Below are positions 54,334 through 63,856 of a stretch of DNA of 64,000 nt, in pieces. This stretch comes from Paludibacter sp. UBA6032 (lineage in GTDB: Bacteria; Bacteroidota; Bacteroidia; Bacteroidales; Paludibacteraceae). Position 1 is the first letter of the stretch, and each line of letters starts with the position of its first letter. Position numbers and translations under genes: made by a program. The stretch spans positions 4,507 to 68,506 of the forward strand of contig DIZI01000034.1 in NCBI GenBank assembly GCA_002427885.1, read 5' to 3'. The notes under the pieces were generated by a model. That model was not told the DNA's origin and did no database searches. It was given only the letters and a program-made list of their open reading frames with translations.

Positions 54334-55374
54334 ATGAAAACAGTAAAAGAATTAGAACTTGAATTGAACGGAAAAGCGGTATCGCTCTTCACATTGTTCA
54401 ACAAAAAAGGAATGTCGGTCGACATAACCAATTACGGAGCAAAAATAATCCGCTTGATGGTTCCTGACAAAAACGGGAAATTCGACGATGTAGTACTTGC
54501 TTTCGATACGTTGGAAGAAGTAATTGAAAAAGAAATTTACTTTGGTGCCATTTGCGGACGCTTTGCCAACCGCATTAAAGATGGTAAATTCACGCTCGAC
54601 GGTGTTGATTACACACTTCCGGTCAATAACGGAACCAATTCCCTTCACGGCGGAATTCACGGTTACAACGAGAAAGTATGGGAAGTGAAATCGGTTTCAC
54701 AACAGGAACTGGTATTGGCTTTATTTTCGCCCGATGGTGAAGAAGGATATCCCGGCAATTTGAGTATTACGGCTACGTATATTTTGAGCAACGAAAACGA
54801 AATTAAAATTCATTACGAAGCAACGACCCATAAAGCAACCGTAATCGGATTGACCAATCACTCGTACTTCAACCTGAAAGGGGCCGGCAACGGAACCATC
54901 AAAGATCATTTGTTGCAATTGAATGCCGATTTCTTTACCGTATTGGATGAATCATTCGCTTTGACCGGTGAAATCCGTCCGGTAACCGATACTCCTTTCG
55001 ATTTCCGCCAACCTACCTTAGTAGGCAAACGTATCGACGACGAAGTATATGTTCCGGGTTGGGGTATTGACAATAACTGGTGTATCCGTAAAGACCAACA
55101 AGGCGATTTAGCGTTGGCAGGAACCGTTTACGAACCAACAAGTGGACGTAAAATGGAAGTGCTGACCACTCAACCGGGGGTACAAATTTATACAGGTAAC
55201 TGGATAGATAAAGTAACCGGAAAAGAAGGAAAAATCTACGACCGTCAGGATGCCATTTGTCTGGAAACTCAAGGTTTTCCGAATTCACCAAATGTAGCGC
55301 ATTTCCCAAGTCCGGTTCTTCGCCCCGACGGAAAATACGACGAATGGTGTGTGTATAAATTCTCAGTGGAATAA
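54334..55374 (+). CDS. galM: Aldose 1-epimerase (mutarotase)
   Basis: A 346-residue protein that interconverts alpha and beta anomers of galactose and glucose. ATG 54334 (MKTVKELELEL) is chosen; the frame upstream to 54295 runs through the intergenic stem-loop and is not credible. Family marks are NYGAKIIRLMVPD, GAICGRFANRIKDGKF, NGTNSLHGGIHGYN with the substrate His, TNHSYFNLKG with the catalytic-type His around residue 176, and the closing QPGVQIYTGNW and CLETQGFPNSPN with the catalytic Glu. No signal peptide, so it is cytoplasmic. With galK it forms a galactose operon. Confidence 0.96.
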   Translation: MKTVKELELELNGKAVSLFTLFNKKGMSVDITNYGAKIIRLMVPDKNGKFDDVVLAFDTLEEVIEKEIYFGAICGRFANRIKDGKFTLDGVDYTLPVNNGTNSLHGGIHGYNEKVWEVKSVSQQELVLALFSPDGEEGYPGNLSITATYILSNENEIKIHYEATTHKATVIGLTNHSYFNLKGAGNGTIKDHLLQLNADFFTVLDESFALTGEIRPVTDTPFDFRQPTLVGKRIDDEVYVPGWGIDNNWCIRKDQQGDLALAGTVYEPTSGRKMEVLTTQPGVQIYTGNWIDKVTGKEGKIYDRQDAICLETQGFPNSPNVAHFPSPVLRPDGKYDEWCVYKFSVE

Positions 55375-55420
55375 GTTCATTTACTATTCATTCATTTACC
55401 ATTTACCATTTACTATTTAA

Positions 55421-55453
55421 AAAGCAGAGCTTCCGGTTGGTGGCTCTGCTTTT
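55421..55453. terminator. Terminator after galM (copy A of a repeated hairpin)
   Basis: AAAGCAGAGC (55421-55430) pairs with GCTCTGCTTT (55443-55452), flanked by an A-run and a T-run, with loop TTCCGGTTGGTG. It can work in both directions, for galM and for the orphan gene at 55475. A near-identical hairpin occurs at 56307-56341. Confidence 0.88.
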
Positions 55454-55474
55454 GATTTGAAACTAGAATTAAGA

Positions 55475-56170
55475 TTAATCTAAATTTAAGATTTTGATTA
55501 TATTTTCATCTAGCTTTTTATTTGCATTTATTTTAATTAGATAAAAACTATTCTGTCTTTTATAAAGCAATATTATTGTTGGAGTTTGCGGTTTTTTGTA
55601 ACTAATATAAATTTGTGGTTCACCCCTCTTGCTACAAATTGACATCTTGTTAACAAGTCCATAAAATCCTTTATAATTCTTCTCATTGTATGTTTTTATA
55701 ATTTTTGTGCCTTCTCCACAATTTAAAACTATTCCATCTATTTTATAAAAGTATTTAATTGAAATTGGGCAATTACTTTCCGGATCAAGAGTTTCTCCAA
55801 AATCAAATACTGAATTTTCCACTACACTATTAGTATTTATAAACGCGTCATCTAATTTATAATTACTTAATTGCTTAAAATGCCATATGTCTATAAAGTA
55901 ACTATTATATATCTTATCTTGCAGATAAATCGATTTGTCGTTTTTAAAATTCTCTGTATAAATAAAACTATTAATAATATCATTTCCCGCAACAGAACTA
56001 ACACTTGTCGTATCAATATAATCTAAAATAGAGTCTTTAAATAAAAATAAATACCCCCTGCTTACCTTATTAAATACAGGAGTATGTCCAATGTGAAATA
56101 GATAAGCTATGAAAACTATGAATGAAACCAAAGCTATAAGAATGACCTTTTTTAGTTGAATTTCTTTCAT
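55475..56170 (-). CDS. Orphan single-pass or signal-anchored protein, unknown family
   Basis: A 231-residue protein with a Lys-rich N-terminus and one hydrophobic segment (VILIALVSFIVFIAYLFHIG, about residues 9-28), so it is exported or inner-membrane anchored with the rest outside. The remainder is rich in Asn, Ile, Tyr and Lys, and contains two Cys pairs at wide spacing (SNCPISIKYFYKI, LNCGEGTK, MSICSKRGE). I do not recognise it. Its base composition is clearly more AT-rich than the flanking galM and 818-frame gene. It is bracketed by two copies of the same terminator hairpin, which suggests it entered or was rearranged as a unit. A -7 element at 56239-56246 may drive it. Confidence 0.65.
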   Translation of the reverse strand: MKEIQLKKVILIALVSFIVFIAYLFHIGHTPVFNKVSRGYLFLFKDSILDYIDTTSVSSVAGNDIINSFIYTENFKNDKSIYLQDKIYNSYFIDIWHFKQLSNYKLDDAFINTNSVVENSVFDFGETLDPESNCPISIKYFYKIDGIVLNCGEGTKIIKTYNEKNYKGFYGLVNKMSICSKRGEPQIYISYKKPQTPTIILLYKRQNSFYLIKINANKKLDENIIKILNLD

Positions 56171-56238
56171 AAATCATTGATGTGTGCAGTTTAATATATG
56201 AATTCTTAATTGGTTTAAATTCTTCAGGCAACAATTTG

Positions 56239-56246
56239 CAAATATA
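56239..56246 (-). promoter_or_regulatory. -7 promoter element for the orphan gene
   Basis: On the minus strand this reads TATATTTG followed by C, a full TAnnTTTG match, 69 bases before the ATG at 56170. No TTTG is seen at the normal -33 spacing. Confidence 0.5.
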
Positions 56247-56306
56247 TTAAAATTTTTCAAACATTCATCTTGCATAGATGATTTATTACAGTAAGTGTCT
56301 GCATAT

Positions 56307-56341
56307 AAAAAGCAGAGTTACCGGTTGGGAGCTCTGCTTTT
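56307..56341. terminator. Terminator after the 56367 gene (copy B of a repeated hairpin)
   Basis: AAAAGCAGAG (56307-56316) pairs with CTCTGCTTTT (56332-56341). The loop contains CCGGTTGG as in copy A at 55421-55453. It closes the minus-strand gene that stops at 56367. Confidence 0.88.
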
Positions 56342-56366
56342 TCTTATTACAAATCACATATTTTTA

Positions 56367-58790
56367 TTACCGAATACAATCTCTCAAATAATTCGGATCT
56401 TGTTCCGGTTTACGCATTCCTGCTACTTCCATTGCTTTCAATACAAACACATTCCACGAGAACACCCGAGTACTGGGCCACCAGCAACCCGGAACGGTAA
56501 GATCATAAGGTAAAAATTCATGACTGAAAGGTTCATCCGGATTCAACGTAATTTCGGCTTTTAACCGGTCTTTTATCCTTTTCTCAGCCGGCTTCCAACC
56601 GTGTTTCATGCCTGCCACATATCCGCAGATTTCTTCGCGCATCCAACTTCCGGCATTGTAATATATCCCGTTATCCCAAAATAAATTGGGAGAAAAAGGT
56701 TTATTCTTCATCGTGAAATAGGTATCCTTTACATGAAAAATCAATGGCGAATAACCATCATGTACCGGTACTTTATCCAATGTATTGTTCACCATTTCAG
56801 AAGTCAGAATCGGTTGGTTGAATAACCAGAGAGAAACAAATTCCGGTAGAAGGGAGTTGAAAGTAATCACATAAGGATACGCTTTATTATCGATTAAATA
56901 GCCACGTTTCACATCATAGAATGCGCGATAAGCAGCATTTGCTTTTTCAATCGTTTCATTTTTCACCGGCATTCCCAGTTCCTGCGCTACCCGAAGCGTA
57001 ACGGCAAGCATTCCCTGATTAACTGCCAGACTGGAAGTACGGTTGGGATACTCCACACAATCATTTTGCCCCAATACAAAGCGGGCGCTGCAAATTCCGG
57101 TTTTGTCGGGGTCAATTTCATTCAGGACATAATTGAATGCTTTGGTAATTTTATCCATTGGTGGAGCAATTCCGTATTCCCGTTTATTAACCAGTGCAAA
57201 CCAGAGAAACTCGAGTGTGGCATCATTCCCTTTTAGTTCCTTGCTACCCATCGAAGGTGTAATAATTGTTCCAATCGTACCCGCTTCATTCTGTGTGGCA
57301 GCCCATTCATTGAATATCTTTTCGCTGCTTTCTTTATCATAAACGCCCATCTGACTCCAGAATGAATCGCGGTTATACATGTCGGGGGCATAATTGATAC
57401 TCGGAACACTCAACGGCGCAAAATTATTGGCAGACGTAATCCACATCAGCATTTGATAACAGGAAAACAAACACTTTTCTGCGGTCGTTCCTTTGAACCG
57501 CAACCCATCGGCAAGGTAAACCTGCGAAGCCAATCGTACATCGTGAAGTGTCGGTTTGGCAGGAGCAACAAAAATAAACGTGCGCTTTGTATTCGTAACG
57601 CCGGCACGAAGTTGATGATAGGCTCGCTCATTGGCTACCGATTGAACAATTTCAAGGTCTTTGATTTCCAATTGATACGGTTCACCGGTCTTTAGATTCG
57701 AAGATGCAATCAGCAGGTTGGTAGTTCCCCCTTCGGTATTGGCCAGAAAAACGGTTTCTTCCAGATCCGTCCATTCAGTTGCCGACGAAGGTATATTGGT
57801 TTGATAATGAAAACCCTGAACATCGTTCGCGGAAGTTCCATCGTTTTTCCAGAGTCGGAGCGAAATGGGATTTGCAGAACGATGTTTAAACCGTACCGTA
57901 TAAAAACCATCAGGTAAATGATAGGGTAACCTGAATCCTGCCATATCCGAACTTGCTTTTTCCCCTTTAATATTGTAAATACCATTTTCTTTTGTTACTC
58001 CGGCACCGTTATACGATTTCCAGTCTGCTAATTCCGGTGTTTTGTATTCAATTTTTTCTTTGGGATAATTGAATTCCGACATTTCACCGAAAGTTAGTTT
58101 TACGAAGTTGTCCCCTTTCTTACGATCCTCCGTGGAAGCGATTCGATATAAATTGGCATCACATATTTCCTGTAGCGCCCGAAACCCGACTCCTCCTGTT
58201 GAAGGGCGACGACGGATATTTCGCGTCCACAGATTCCGGTTTCCGGCATCCGTTAGCAATCCGACAGCCAATGAATCACCCATCATGTAACCGGCTGCAG
58301 GATAGCTTTCCTGAACCACACCGCCTTTATTATCGGCATTATCGAAACTCCAGAAACGGGAAGGATGCTCTTTTGATAACAACGATGTATTTATCGAATA
58401 ATACAATAAAGACAGGTTGGTTTGACGGAGTTCCATCCTTTTTTCAATTACGTGATTATTCACAATTTCGTAGAATACGGATATGTGCAAATCGGCCTCC
58501 AGTTTCGGTAAGTTAACCACACCCGAAAGTGTAATTGTGTTTCCCTGCTGCGTGGCTTTTGTTGCTTTCCAGTTATTGACATATTCCCTGATGGAATAAT
58601 CCTCATTTTCGACAAACAAATTCAACTCACCCACTTTCTGTTGGGTTGAAACAGAAATATTACCGTAATACACATCAACATAAAACCCGGAAGTGGAATC
58701 TCCCTGTATTTTCAAATTGATTTCGTTTGCTGAAAGTGTTGAACAGAAGAAAAGGAATAAAAGAATAATACTGCTTTGGATGTATTTCAT
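56367..58790 (-). CDS. Secreted alpha/alpha-toroid-like protein, probable glycosidase of unknown family
   Basis: An 807-residue exported protein from ATG 58790 (MKYIQSSIILLFLFFCSTLS, then ANE); the frame to 58823 adds 11 residues before a normal signal. The N-terminal part (about 25-265) is beta-rich. Residues about 270-400 resemble a galactose-binding-like carbohydrate module (GFRLPYHLPDGFYTVRFKHR, WTDLEETVFLANTEGG). The C-terminal half is helical, with W/Y/N-rich segments typical of six-hairpin toroid glycosidases (NRDSFWSQMGVYD, TLEFLWFALVNKREYG, LFWDNGIYYNAGSWMREEICG, PGCWWPSTRVFSWN). No catalytic pair can be assigned. It lies in a minus-strand run with GH13 and another large secreted protein, so carbohydrate processing is inferred. 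Confidence 0.68.
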   Translation of the reverse strand: MKYIQSSIILLFLFFCSTLSANEINLKIQGDSTSGFYVDVYYGNISVSTQQKVGELNLFVENEDYSIREYVNNWKATKATQQGNTITLSGVVNLPKLEADLHISVFYEIVNNHVIEKRMELRQTNLSLLYYSINTSLLSKEHPSRFWSFDNADNKGGVVQESYPAAGYMMGDSLAVGLLTDAGNRNLWTRNIRRRPSTGGVGFRALQEICDANLYRIASTEDRKKGDNFVKLTFGEMSEFNYPKEKIEYKTPELADWKSYNGAGVTKENGIYNIKGEKASSDMAGFRLPYHLPDGFYTVRFKHRSANPISLRLWKNDGTSANDVQGFHYQTNIPSSATEWTDLEETVFLANTEGGTTNLLIASSNLKTGEPYQLEIKDLEIVQSVANERAYHQLRAGVTNTKRTFIFVAPAKPTLHDVRLASQVYLADGLRFKGTTAEKCLFSCYQMLMWITSANNFAPLSVPSINYAPDMYNRDSFWSQMGVYDKESSEKIFNEWAATQNEAGTIGTIITPSMGSKELKGNDATLEFLWFALVNKREYGIAPPMDKITKAFNYVLNEIDPDKTGICSARFVLGQNDCVEYPNRTSSLAVNQGMLAVTLRVAQELGMPVKNETIEKANAAYRAFYDVKRGYLIDNKAYPYVITFNSLLPEFVSLWLFNQPILTSEMVNNTLDKVPVHDGYSPLIFHVKDTYFTMKNKPFSPNLFWDNGIYYNAGSWMREEICGYVAGMKHGWKPAEKRIKDRLKAEITLNPDEPFSHEFLPYDLTVPGCWWPSTRVFSWNVFVLKAMEVAGMRKPEQDPNYLRDCIR

Positions 58791-58887
58791 GACATGCTGG
58801 AATGTTAGTTTATTATATTTCAATAATTGATGAATTTCTTTTGGGTTTAGCTATTCGTAATCGCGATTAAAAATTTCGAAATACGGC

Positions 58888-61800
58888 TTAATCCTTCTTT
58901 ATCAGTTTTGCCTGAAAGCTTTTTCCGCTATCAGTAGTTACTCTCAATAAATAGAATCCGTTTGGAAAGTTTATCTGTATATTCGTTGCAGTATCTGTTG
59001 TCTGGTATACCTGCCTTCCAACTAAATCAAAAAATTCTATTTTACTGATATTTTCGCCCGTTGGTAAACTAATATGAACTTCGCCCGTAAAAGGATTCGG
59101 AGAAACCGAAAAGTTGGCGATGATAGTATCTTCAATTCCGGCTTTAAGTTTGAAAGTGGTTGGTAAAAGTTGTATAACCGACTGTGGCAAATCGGTATCA
59201 TATATCCGAACTTCATCAACTGTCCCCACAAAATTATAAAGTGTGGTACCTTCATCTTTGCGGGCAATGGTCAGACTTTTAGCTGTAGTTTGAATAAGTC
59301 CTGTCTGGGCTTTAAAAGCGGAAAGCTTTCCGTTGCGGTACAACTCCGAGGAATAACCTGTATAAACGGCTGTATAATGGTCGAATTTTCCAACTTGCAG
59401 GATGGTATCGGCATCTACATCCACTGTCGAGAGATTGGTTTTCACTGTCCAGCGAACTTTTTTATCGGGCGTAATAGATACTTTGTACCGTTCCTCCCAA
59501 CTGCCGTGGGAAAGTATAAACTGTTCGCTGTTGGGTAAAGCATCGGGTTTTACCCAAAAGGAGACCGCGATTTTATCCTGAAAATTAAGTGCCGGTTCAT
59601 TGGGAGTATAAATATAGGAAGCACTTGAAGGAAACTGATAGGCGGCATTGGCTACTCCGTTAGCGCCTGTTGTGGAAACTGCATTGACCGAAACAGCATG
59701 TAAAGCATCCTGAGCTGAATTTTTCGTATCCCCGTTGAAAGAATAATAGATCAGCGGAGTAGGTTCGGTGGTTGCGGAGAAATCTTTCACCAGTACGGGT
59801 TTAGTAAAAGTGGCTGTTCCGGCGGTGTTGGTGACAGTGAGTGTAATGGAATAAATACCGGGCGAGGCAGGAAGATTCCAGGTAGGTGAAGCGGAAGTAT
59901 TGTTGGTTAGTGTACCGCCATTGTTGCTCCACGAATAAGAATTTTCAGTAGAATTGTTAACGGCGGAAGCAGTAACTATTGAATTTATCGCAAAAGGCAT
60001 ATTGGCAGAAAATGAAATACCGGAAATCACAGGTTGAACAACCAGCTTATCAACAACTGTAACGGCGACGGAAGCTGAAGTAACCGTATCCCCGTTTTCG
60101 GATACGGAGCATTGCAATTGATACATTCCGGCTATTGCGGGAGCTTGCCAACTGTAGTTTCCCGAAGTGGTTGTTGCGACCAATACCTTGTTTTGAAACC
60201 ATTGGAACGATGGATTGGTTGTCAGGGTATTTTCGGGGAGGCAATATACATTAAGCGAGTTTGATTTCTGAACAACCGTATCCGAAACGGAAAACGCTTT
60301 TATCCGTAACGGGTTGGTGAAATTATGATTGGTGTGGTAATCAATCACATGTCCGTCCACCAGTTTCAGTCGGCCTTTCACCACGGTTGATTTTCCGGTA
60401 GGATAAATAACCAACTGCCGGACACTGTCGGACGGAATGCTGAAGTTGACAGTGCCGGAAACATTCGTATTGATCACGGTTTCCGTAATGGCATCGTACA
60501 CATCAAAATTGCCTGCCGGAAGTGAGAGCAAAACCGATTGAGATGAAGATGCAGGGTTGTAATATAAATATTCAGGATAAGTAGTATCGGCACTGAAATC
60601 CGTTTTGTTTAAATCGATCTGAAGTATGCCTTTTACATTTGTGGTATCAATAATGGCAGCTAAATAACCAACAGCAGAGCCGCTGTACATAGACAGATCC
60701 GTTGCGGCCCAGCCACCACCTACCGCATCGCCCATGGCAAAAGGTTGTGAGCCGTTCCAGTTTTGTTTCATCGATTCGAAAGGGATACAGACTTTTGTAT
60801 CGTATTGTATTGACCATGCATAACTTGCCGGTTCCTGATTGGCTTGGGGAAGGGCATTCCTGTAAAACAGCCGGCTTGAATTAGCCAGATTCAGCAACCA
60901 TTTGCCAATGGCCCGCGCATACCGCTTATCGTATTTTGCCACGGGTGCCAAGGTTGCCGCATGTTGAAATCCGTTCATGCTGAAAGCGTAGTCGTTGCCT
61001 CCATCATTAGCTTCACCGATTAACCCTGACACATCGTAGCCATTCCAGTTCCCCACAATGCAACCCCAACCCCGCAAAGTATTCAGTCCCGAGGAAAATG
61101 TCCAGTTCATCATTTTTTGAATATCATAATTGGTACCCTCCACTGCATTCATCCGGGCAGCCGTGGCAATTCCGTAAGGTAACTGTATTTCGTAAGACGG
61201 ATTTGTTGTCCAATTTTGGAGAAAGTCAAGGGCCAGTTCCGCTCCCTGAAGGTATTTCGGATTACCCGTTTTGGTGTAAGCCTGATACATCAACCAGGAA
61301 ATGGAACCGGCTGCTTCGGGCTCGGGAACACTCGAAGAATTGGGTAAGCCCGTCATTAAATTAAATGCACGGTAATTCATCGAAGGTGCCTTCCAGGGCT
61401 GGACGGTTCCTCCAAGTTGATTCAGCACTTTCAATTCTCGGTCGGCAATGGTCGTAAATTGCGTACCAAAATCAGCATCTACAGTTGGATACAGACTATA
61501 GAGCTGAAAGAAAAACACATTGGGCATCAACTCGTACCACCAATCGTCGCCTGTACCTGTAGAATAACTGTTCAGATAAACGTTCTGTCCGTTTTTCAGA
61601 TTATAAAAATCTTTGATCTTTGCCACCCAATTAGTATTTAATTGTGTGGTTTTATCAACTCCAACCAACGATGCTCCTACAATTGCCGGAAGAATATTGA
61701 CTGCTTCGGCTACATTACCGTGATCGGTTTGTCCCACATAAGTATCCATTCGAATTGTTTTCAGCGTCGGATAATTTATGCCATTGGACGTGCTAATGTT

Positions 61801-61998
61801 GGTTATCGGTAAATAAGTTCCGGTTTTGCTTGTATCGAAAACAAAGTTGTCGTAATCAATTGCCACCTGCTTCCAGTCGCGCATAACATAAGGAGCCGGA
61901 AGATTTGGCATCAGGTCTATGCGTGGTATGGAGATTTGTTGCGCAAATGCCAGCAACACAATTCCAATAAAGAGGGTTGAAAACAGGTTTCGTTTCAT
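58888..61998 (-). CDS. Large secreted toroid-like protein with Ig-like, LamG-like and T9SS domains
   Basis: A 1036-residue exported protein (signal MKRNLFSTLFIGIVLLAFAQ). Residues about 30-480 are helical with toroid-like segments (MRDWKQVAIDYDNFVFD, QTDHGNVAEAVNILPAIVG, GDDWWYELMPNVFFFQLY, PEPEAAGSISWLMYQAY, GWGCIVGNWNGYD). Two Ig-like domains follow (about 600-760), then a LamG/concanavalin-like domain (about 765-945; PLIYYSFNGDTKNSAQDALH, VSFWVKPDALPN, GTVDEVRIYDTDL). A T9SS sorting domain (FSVSPNPFTGEVHI, GFYLLRV) ends it. The fold suggests a polysaccharide-active enzyme, but I cannot name a family. The DNA looks noticeably richer in G and C than the glucan locus. It is 97 bases upstream of the 58790 gene and probably co-transcribed with it. 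Confidence 0.7.
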   Translation of the reverse strand: MKRNLFSTLFIGIVLLAFAQQISIPRIDLMPNLPAPYVMRDWKQVAIDYDNFVFDTSKTGTYLPITNISTSNGINYPTLKTIRMDTYVGQTDHGNVAEAVNILPAIVGASLVGVDKTTQLNTNWVAKIKDFYNLKNGQNVYLNSYSTGTGDDWWYELMPNVFFFQLYSLYPTVDADFGTQFTTIADRELKVLNQLGGTVQPWKAPSMNYRAFNLMTGLPNSSSVPEPEAAGSISWLMYQAYTKTGNPKYLQGAELALDFLQNWTTNPSYEIQLPYGIATAARMNAVEGTNYDIQKMMNWTFSSGLNTLRGWGCIVGNWNGYDVSGLIGEANDGGNDYAFSMNGFQHAATLAPVAKYDKRYARAIGKWLLNLANSSRLFYRNALPQANQEPASYAWSIQYDTKVCIPFESMKQNWNGSQPFAMGDAVGGGWAATDLSMYSGSAVGYLAAIIDTTNVKGILQIDLNKTDFSADTTYPEYLYYNPASSSQSVLLSLPAGNFDVYDAITETVINTNVSGTVNFSIPSDSVRQLVIYPTGKSTVVKGRLKLVDGHVIDYHTNHNFTNPLRIKAFSVSDTVVQKSNSLNVYCLPENTLTTNPSFQWFQNKVLVATTTSGNYSWQAPAIAGMYQLQCSVSENGDTVTSASVAVTVVDKLVVQPVISGISFSANMPFAINSIVTASAVNNSTENSYSWSNNGGTLTNNTSASPTWNLPASPGIYSITLTVTNTAGTATFTKPVLVKDFSATTEPTPLIYYSFNGDTKNSAQDALHAVSVNAVSTTGANGVANAAYQFPSSASYIYTPNEPALNFQDKIAVSFWVKPDALPNSEQFILSHGSWEERYKVSITPDKKVRWTVKTNLSTVDVDADTILQVGKFDHYTAVYTGYSSELYRNGKLSAFKAQTGLIQTTAKSLTIARKDEGTTLYNFVGTVDEVRIYDTDLPQSVIQLLPTTFKLKAGIEDTIIANFSVSPNPFTGEVHISLPTGENISKIEFFDLVGRQVYQTTDTATNIQINFPNGFYLLRVTTDSGKSFQAKLIKKD

Positions 61999-62066
61999 TT
62001 GTATATTTTCAATTTATCAATCAAATCTAGAACGAGATAATGACACATTTTCTATATCAATTGCCT

Positions 62067-62192
62067 TCCCATTTATGGGAGGGGTAAGAATAAAAAACTA
62101 TCATTGGCTTTAGCCAAACAAAATCAATTAATCATATTTGGCTAAAGCCAGAACTGATCCTGATTTTTTGATCCGTCCCTTAAAAGGGACGG
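62067..62192. repeat. Cluster of three hairpins in the GH13/toroid gene gap
   Basis: TCCCATTTATGGGA at 62067-62080 is a palindrome. TGGCTTTAGCCAAA (62105-62118) and TTTGGCTAAAGCCA (62137-62150) form a perfect 14-bp inverted repeat, and each arm is also nearly self-complementary. CCGTCCCTT (62173-62181) and AAGGGACGG (62184-62192) form a 9-bp stem with a two-base loop. On the minus strand the last lies about 20 bases past the GH13 stop and could end that transcript. The others look like dispersed repetitive palindromes. Confidence 0.7.
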
Positions 62193-62213
62193 CAATTAAT
62201 ACCATTTAAATAT

Positions 62214-63836
62214 CTATTTTCTATATATCAAAAATCCATTTGGCTTTAAAACCTTATTCCCCATCAGTATTTTAGCTTCTGCAGGAATGTCATACTTCAT
62301 TTCTTTTCCAAAATTCAGTATCACGGTTATTTCATCTCCTTTATACATCCGGGTAAATTGTATGATATCTCCGTGTCGCTCCAGCTTTTCATACCTTCCG
62401 TATTGAAGTGTCTTTTCATTATTCCTCAGTTTAAGCAATGCTTTGTAGGTATTCAGGATGGAGCTCTTTTGCTTCAAATCCTCCTGAACATTGACTTTAG
62501 CGTAATCATCATTCACTTTTATCCAGGGTTTGCCTGTAGTAAATCCTGCGTTCGTTGTTCCATCCCATTGCATGGGACTGCGCGATTTGTCGCGGTTATG
62601 ATTATTGCCTTCGGCAAGTGCTTCGGCGGGAGTTTTACCTGCATCAACAGCCAGTTGATAGAACGTTTTTCCCTGAATATCTTTTATTTCATCATATGTG
62701 TTAGCGGTAATGTTTTGCATCCCTATTTCTTCGCCGTAATAAATAAACGGAACACCTTTGGCAGTAAGTATCAGAGCAGCCAGTGCTTTAGCCCGTTGGA
62801 TATTCTCTCCTGCCAATCGGTTCATTAGGCGTGGATTATCGTGGCTGCCGAAAAACAGTGTCGGGTAGCCACTCATGTTTTTTTCCATACTTTGCAGTTC
62901 GTTGAAAAGCCGTTCGATGGAAAAGGCAGGTATACTTCCGAAATTAAAATTGAATACCACATCCATTAACTCCGGCGATTGGTATTGTTTGAGTACATCA
63001 ATCTGATCGTTCCCGACTTCACCGACCGTAAAACGATCTTTGTATTCGTTGACAGTAGATTTAATAATGGCAATCGCCTTTTTTACCCCGGGTTGATTGA
63101 TATTATAAACAGCCTGTATCTTTCCATCTTTTACGGGATTATCGGTCGTGATATCATCCGTATTCAAGAAATTAATCACATCGAAGCGGAAGCCATCAAT
63201 ACCCAGATCGAGCCAGAAACGGAGTACTTTTTGAACTTCTTTTACCACAGCGGGATTCGACCAGTTGAGATCGGCCATGCGCACGGCAAATTTATGAAGG
63301 TAATACTGATTGGTGAGCGAGTCGAGTTGCCAGGCTCCTCCTCCAAAAAATGATTCCCAGTTATTGGGTTTGTCTTTCCAGATATAATAATCACGATACG
63401 GATTGTCTTTCGATTTGCGGGATTCCTGAAACCACTTACAATCGGTTGAAGTATGGTTTATGACCATATCCATAATAACTTTGATTCCCCGTTTATGCGC
63501 TTCAGCCAGAAAGTTTCGGAAGTCATCCATCGTGCCGTAAACCGGGTCAATCTGATAATAATCGGCCACATCGTAACCGTTGTCTACTTTGGGCGATTTA
63601 AGAAACGGAGTAAGCCAAATGCCTTTAATTCCTAAAGTTTGAATGTAATCCAGCCGGGAAGTCATGCCTTTAAAATCACTGATGCCGTTACCATCACTAT
63701 CCTGAAAGGATGGCATATAGATCTGGTAAAAAACAGTTTGTTTCCACCATGTATCAGAAGGGTTATGACTGATTGTTTGTGCTGCAACTGTAATTGAAAA
63801 CAGCATCAGTAAATATGTAAGAGTGCGACGGATCAT
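62214..63836 (-). CDS. Secreted GH13 alpha-glucosidase / alpha-amylase family enzyme
   Basis: A 540-residue exported enzyme (signal MIRRTLTYLLMLFSITVAAQ). The GH13 conserved regions are in order: DMVINHTS (about 110), MADLNWSN (about 185), GIDGFRFDVINF with the nucleophile Asp (about 217), VGEVGND with the acid Glu (about 270), and FFGSHDNPRLMNR with the third acid (about 332). The opening WWKQTVFYQIYMPSFQDSDG and GIWLTPFLKSPKVDNGYDV are typical of the oligo-1,6-glucosidase and alpha-glucosidase branch. No lipobox is seen, so periplasmic location is likely. It acts on alpha-glucosidic bonds, unlike the beta-glucan locus, and heads the minus-strand run. The frame stays open upstream through a 21-bp repeat array, but the signal peptide fixes the start at 63836. 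Confidence 0.92.
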   Translation of the reverse strand: MIRRTLTYLLMLFSITVAAQTISHNPSDTWWKQTVFYQIYMPSFQDSDGNGISDFKGMTSRLDYIQTLGIKGIWLTPFLKSPKVDNGYDVADYYQIDPVYGTMDDFRNFLAEAHKRGIKVIMDMVINHTSTDCKWFQESRKSKDNPYRDYYIWKDKPNNWESFFGGGAWQLDSLTNQYYLHKFAVRMADLNWSNPAVVKEVQKVLRFWLDLGIDGFRFDVINFLNTDDITTDNPVKDGKIQAVYNINQPGVKKAIAIIKSTVNEYKDRFTVGEVGNDQIDVLKQYQSPELMDVVFNFNFGSIPAFSIERLFNELQSMEKNMSGYPTLFFGSHDNPRLMNRLAGENIQRAKALAALILTAKGVPFIYYGEEIGMQNITANTYDEIKDIQGKTFYQLAVDAGKTPAEALAEGNNHNRDKSRSPMQWDGTTNAGFTTGKPWIKVNDDYAKVNVQEDLKQKSSILNTYKALLKLRNNEKTLQYGRYEKLERHGDIIQFTRMYKGDEITVILNFGKEMKYDIPAEAKILMGNKVLKPNGFLIYRK

Positions 63837-63856
63837 AATACTAAAAATAATAACTG

